Below the pieces are notes generated by a model. The model was not told the DNA's origin, ran no database searches, and saw nothing but the letters and a program-made list of their open reading frames with translations. Shown here in pieces: positions 62,852 to 64,000 of a stretch of DNA of 64,000 nt; positions within the stretch are counted from its first letter, which is position 1; every line of letters starts with the position of its first letter. The stretch covers positions 4,278,001 to 4,342,000 of the forward strand of contig NZ_CP134398.1 in NCBI RefSeq assembly GCF_002968335.2, given 5' to 3'. This DNA is from Mycobacterium sp. ITM-2016-00316. Lineage in GTDB: Bacteria > Actinomycetota > Actinomycetes > Mycobacteriales > Mycobacteriaceae. Position numbers and translations under genes: made by a program.

Positions 62852-64000
62852 ATGTTGCTCGCCCTGCTGCGCCGCTACGTGCAGCCGTATCGCGGGTTGC
62901 TCTCCGTGGTCGCGGGCCTGCAGGTGATCAGCACCCTGGCCTCGCTGTACCTGCCGACGGTCAACGCCGCGATCATCGACGAGGGTGTCGCGGTGGGCGA
63001 CACGACGCGGATCGTCCACCTCGGCCTGGTGATGCTGGGCGTGACGGCACTGCAGGTGGTGTGCGCGGTCGGGGCGGTGTTCTTCGGGTCGCGGGCCAGT
63101 ATGGGTTTCGGCCGCGATCTGCGGACGGCGATGTTCTCCCATGTGCTCGGCTTCTCGGCCGTGGAGACCGCCCGGTTCGGGACGCCGACATTGCTGACCC
63201 GGACCACGAACGACGTTCAGCAGATCCAGTTGCTGGTTCAGATGACGAGCACCATGCTCATCACCGCGCCGATCATGGGGGTGGGCGGTATCGCGATGGC
63301 CATCCACCAGGACGCCGGGCTGTCCTGGCTGCTGCTGATCAGCGTGCCGATCCTGGCGCTGGCCAACGGGTGGCTGGTGTCGCGGCTGATGCCGATCTTC
63401 CGCACCATGCAACGCGTCATCGACAACATCAACCGGGTGATGCGCGAACAGCTTTCCGGCATCCGGGTGATCCGGGCGTTCGCGCGCGAACCCCTGGAAC
63501 GGAGCCGGTTCGACGAGGCCAATCGTGCGCTCGCCGACACCGCGCTGAGTGCCGGACGCTGGCAGGCGCTGATGCTGCCGGTGACGACGCTGGTCATCAA
63601 CATCTCCAGCGTCGCCCTCATCTGGTTCGGCGGGCAGCGCATCGACGCCGGCCAGATGCAGGTGGGTTCACTGATCGCGTTCCTGGCGTACTTCATGCAG
63701 ATCCTGTACGCGGTGCTGCTGGCCACCTTCCTGGTCGTGCTGCTGCCGCGCGCGTCGGCGTGCGCCGAACGGATCACCGAGGTGCTGTCCACCGCACCGG
63801 AGATCACCGCCCCGGACGACCCCGCGCCCGCCCCCGTGACCGGGCGGCTGCGCCTGGCCGGCGCCACCTTCAGCTATCCGGGCGCCGATCGCGCCGTGGT
63901 GCAGGACGTTTCGTTCACCGCCGCCCCCGGCACCGTGACGGCGATCGTCGGGAGCACCGGTTCGGGCAAGTCCACCCTGATCTCCCTGATCAGCAGGCTC
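62852..64000 (+). CDS. ABC exporter, fused membrane and ATPase domains, 3' end outside window
   Basis: The first 383 residues are visible. The N-terminal six-helix exporter domain (YVQPYRGLLSVVAGLQVIST, then SVPILALANGWLVSRLMP and SVALIWFGGQRID) is followed by the start of the ATPase with Walker A GSTGSGKST near residue 370. It is a type IV half-transporter of the MsbA/LmrA kind that would work as a homo- or heterodimer. In M. tuberculosis the matching position is Rv1273c/Rv1272c, a pair, so a second half may lie just outside. Divergent from lprB. Confidence 0.9.
   Translation, partial: MLLALLRRYVQPYRGLLSVVAGLQVISTLASLYLPTVNAAIIDEGVAVGDTTRIVHLGLVMLGVTALQVVCAVGAVFFGSRASMGFGRDLRTAMFSHVLGFSAVETARFGTPTLLTRTTNDVQQIQLLVQMTSTMLITAPIMGVGGIAMAIHQDAGLSWLLLISVPILALANGWLVSRLMPIFRTMQRVIDNINRVMREQLSGIRVIRAFAREPLERSRFDEANRALADTALSAGRWQALMLPVTTLVINISSVALIWFGGQRIDAGQMQVGSLIAFLAYFMQILYAVLLATFLVVLLPRASACAERITEVLSTAPEITAPDDPAPAPVTGRLRLAGATFSYPGADRAVVQDVSFTAAPGTVTAIVGSTGSGKSTLISLISRL

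Overview
The window is high-GC actinobacterial chromosome, most likely a Mycolicibacterium/Mycobacterium. Support comes from the block prfA-rpmE-rho-thrB-thrC-hom-lysA-argS, the cysD/cysNC pair, an oppBCDA operon with a fused double ATPase, an Rrf2 regulator, an SMC-like/MRE11-like pair, sixA, and DUF3558 lipoproteins resembling LprC and LprB. From memory this follows the M. tuberculosis Rv1273c-Rv1299 neighbourhood, with accessory genes inserted between the conserved blocks.

Layout. 1-12602 is mostly minus strand: the housekeeping run argS>lysA>hom>thrC>thrB (Asp-family amino acids, genes overlapping by a few bases), then rho with a long leader, then rpmE and prfA. A fadD-like ligase and a divergent TetR gene sit between rho and rpmE. 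A tRNA-Arg(CCG) at 12706-12781 is followed by a lower-GC segment (12782-14524). This carries a compact type VII secretion toxin module: an EspC-like protein with a YxxxD motif, a WXG-type effector N-terminus, an RNase A-like toxin domain and a CdiI-like immunity protein, all joined by GTGA/ATGA overlaps. 14645-27164 holds a self-regulated TetR/SDR pair, a glutaminyl cyclase, two large secreted multidomain proteins (beta-propeller plus glycosidase, and sugar dehydrogenase plus PKD) and an LLM oxidoreductase. 27277-35282 has a NarL-type two-component system with a DUF4097 protein, an Rrf2 regulator, small metabolic enzymes and cysQ. 35314-38093 is cysD-cysNC. 38248-47067 has an MFS exporter and a five-gene minus-strand unit: a TrcR/TrcS-like two-component system, then two GT-C glycosyltransferases flanking a GT2-GtrA fusion. 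47682-53086 is oppBCDA, led by what looks like a leaderless nine-residue leader peptide. 53073-57197 has a hydrolase and two flavin monooxygenases of the kind used for organosulfur scavenging. 57194-64000 has the SMC-like/MRE11-like nuclease pair, sixA, two lipoproteins and the start of an ABC exporter.

Six reading-frame breaks occur in five otherwise normal loci (hom, the TrcS-like kinase, the DUF4097 protein, a hypothetical gene with two, and the T7SS toxin). All have the same sign (one base missing). At three of them the frame returns if CTGAG is read as CTGGAG. I read this as more likely a motif-linked assembly error than real gene decay, but the sequence alone cannot decide.

Regulatory sequence is visible in several places: promoters of the form TANNNT with 6-8 nt to the start codon (leaderless mRNAs), two inverted-repeat operators at TetR genes, and a set of long, near-perfect stem-loops at gene ends that probably act as terminators.
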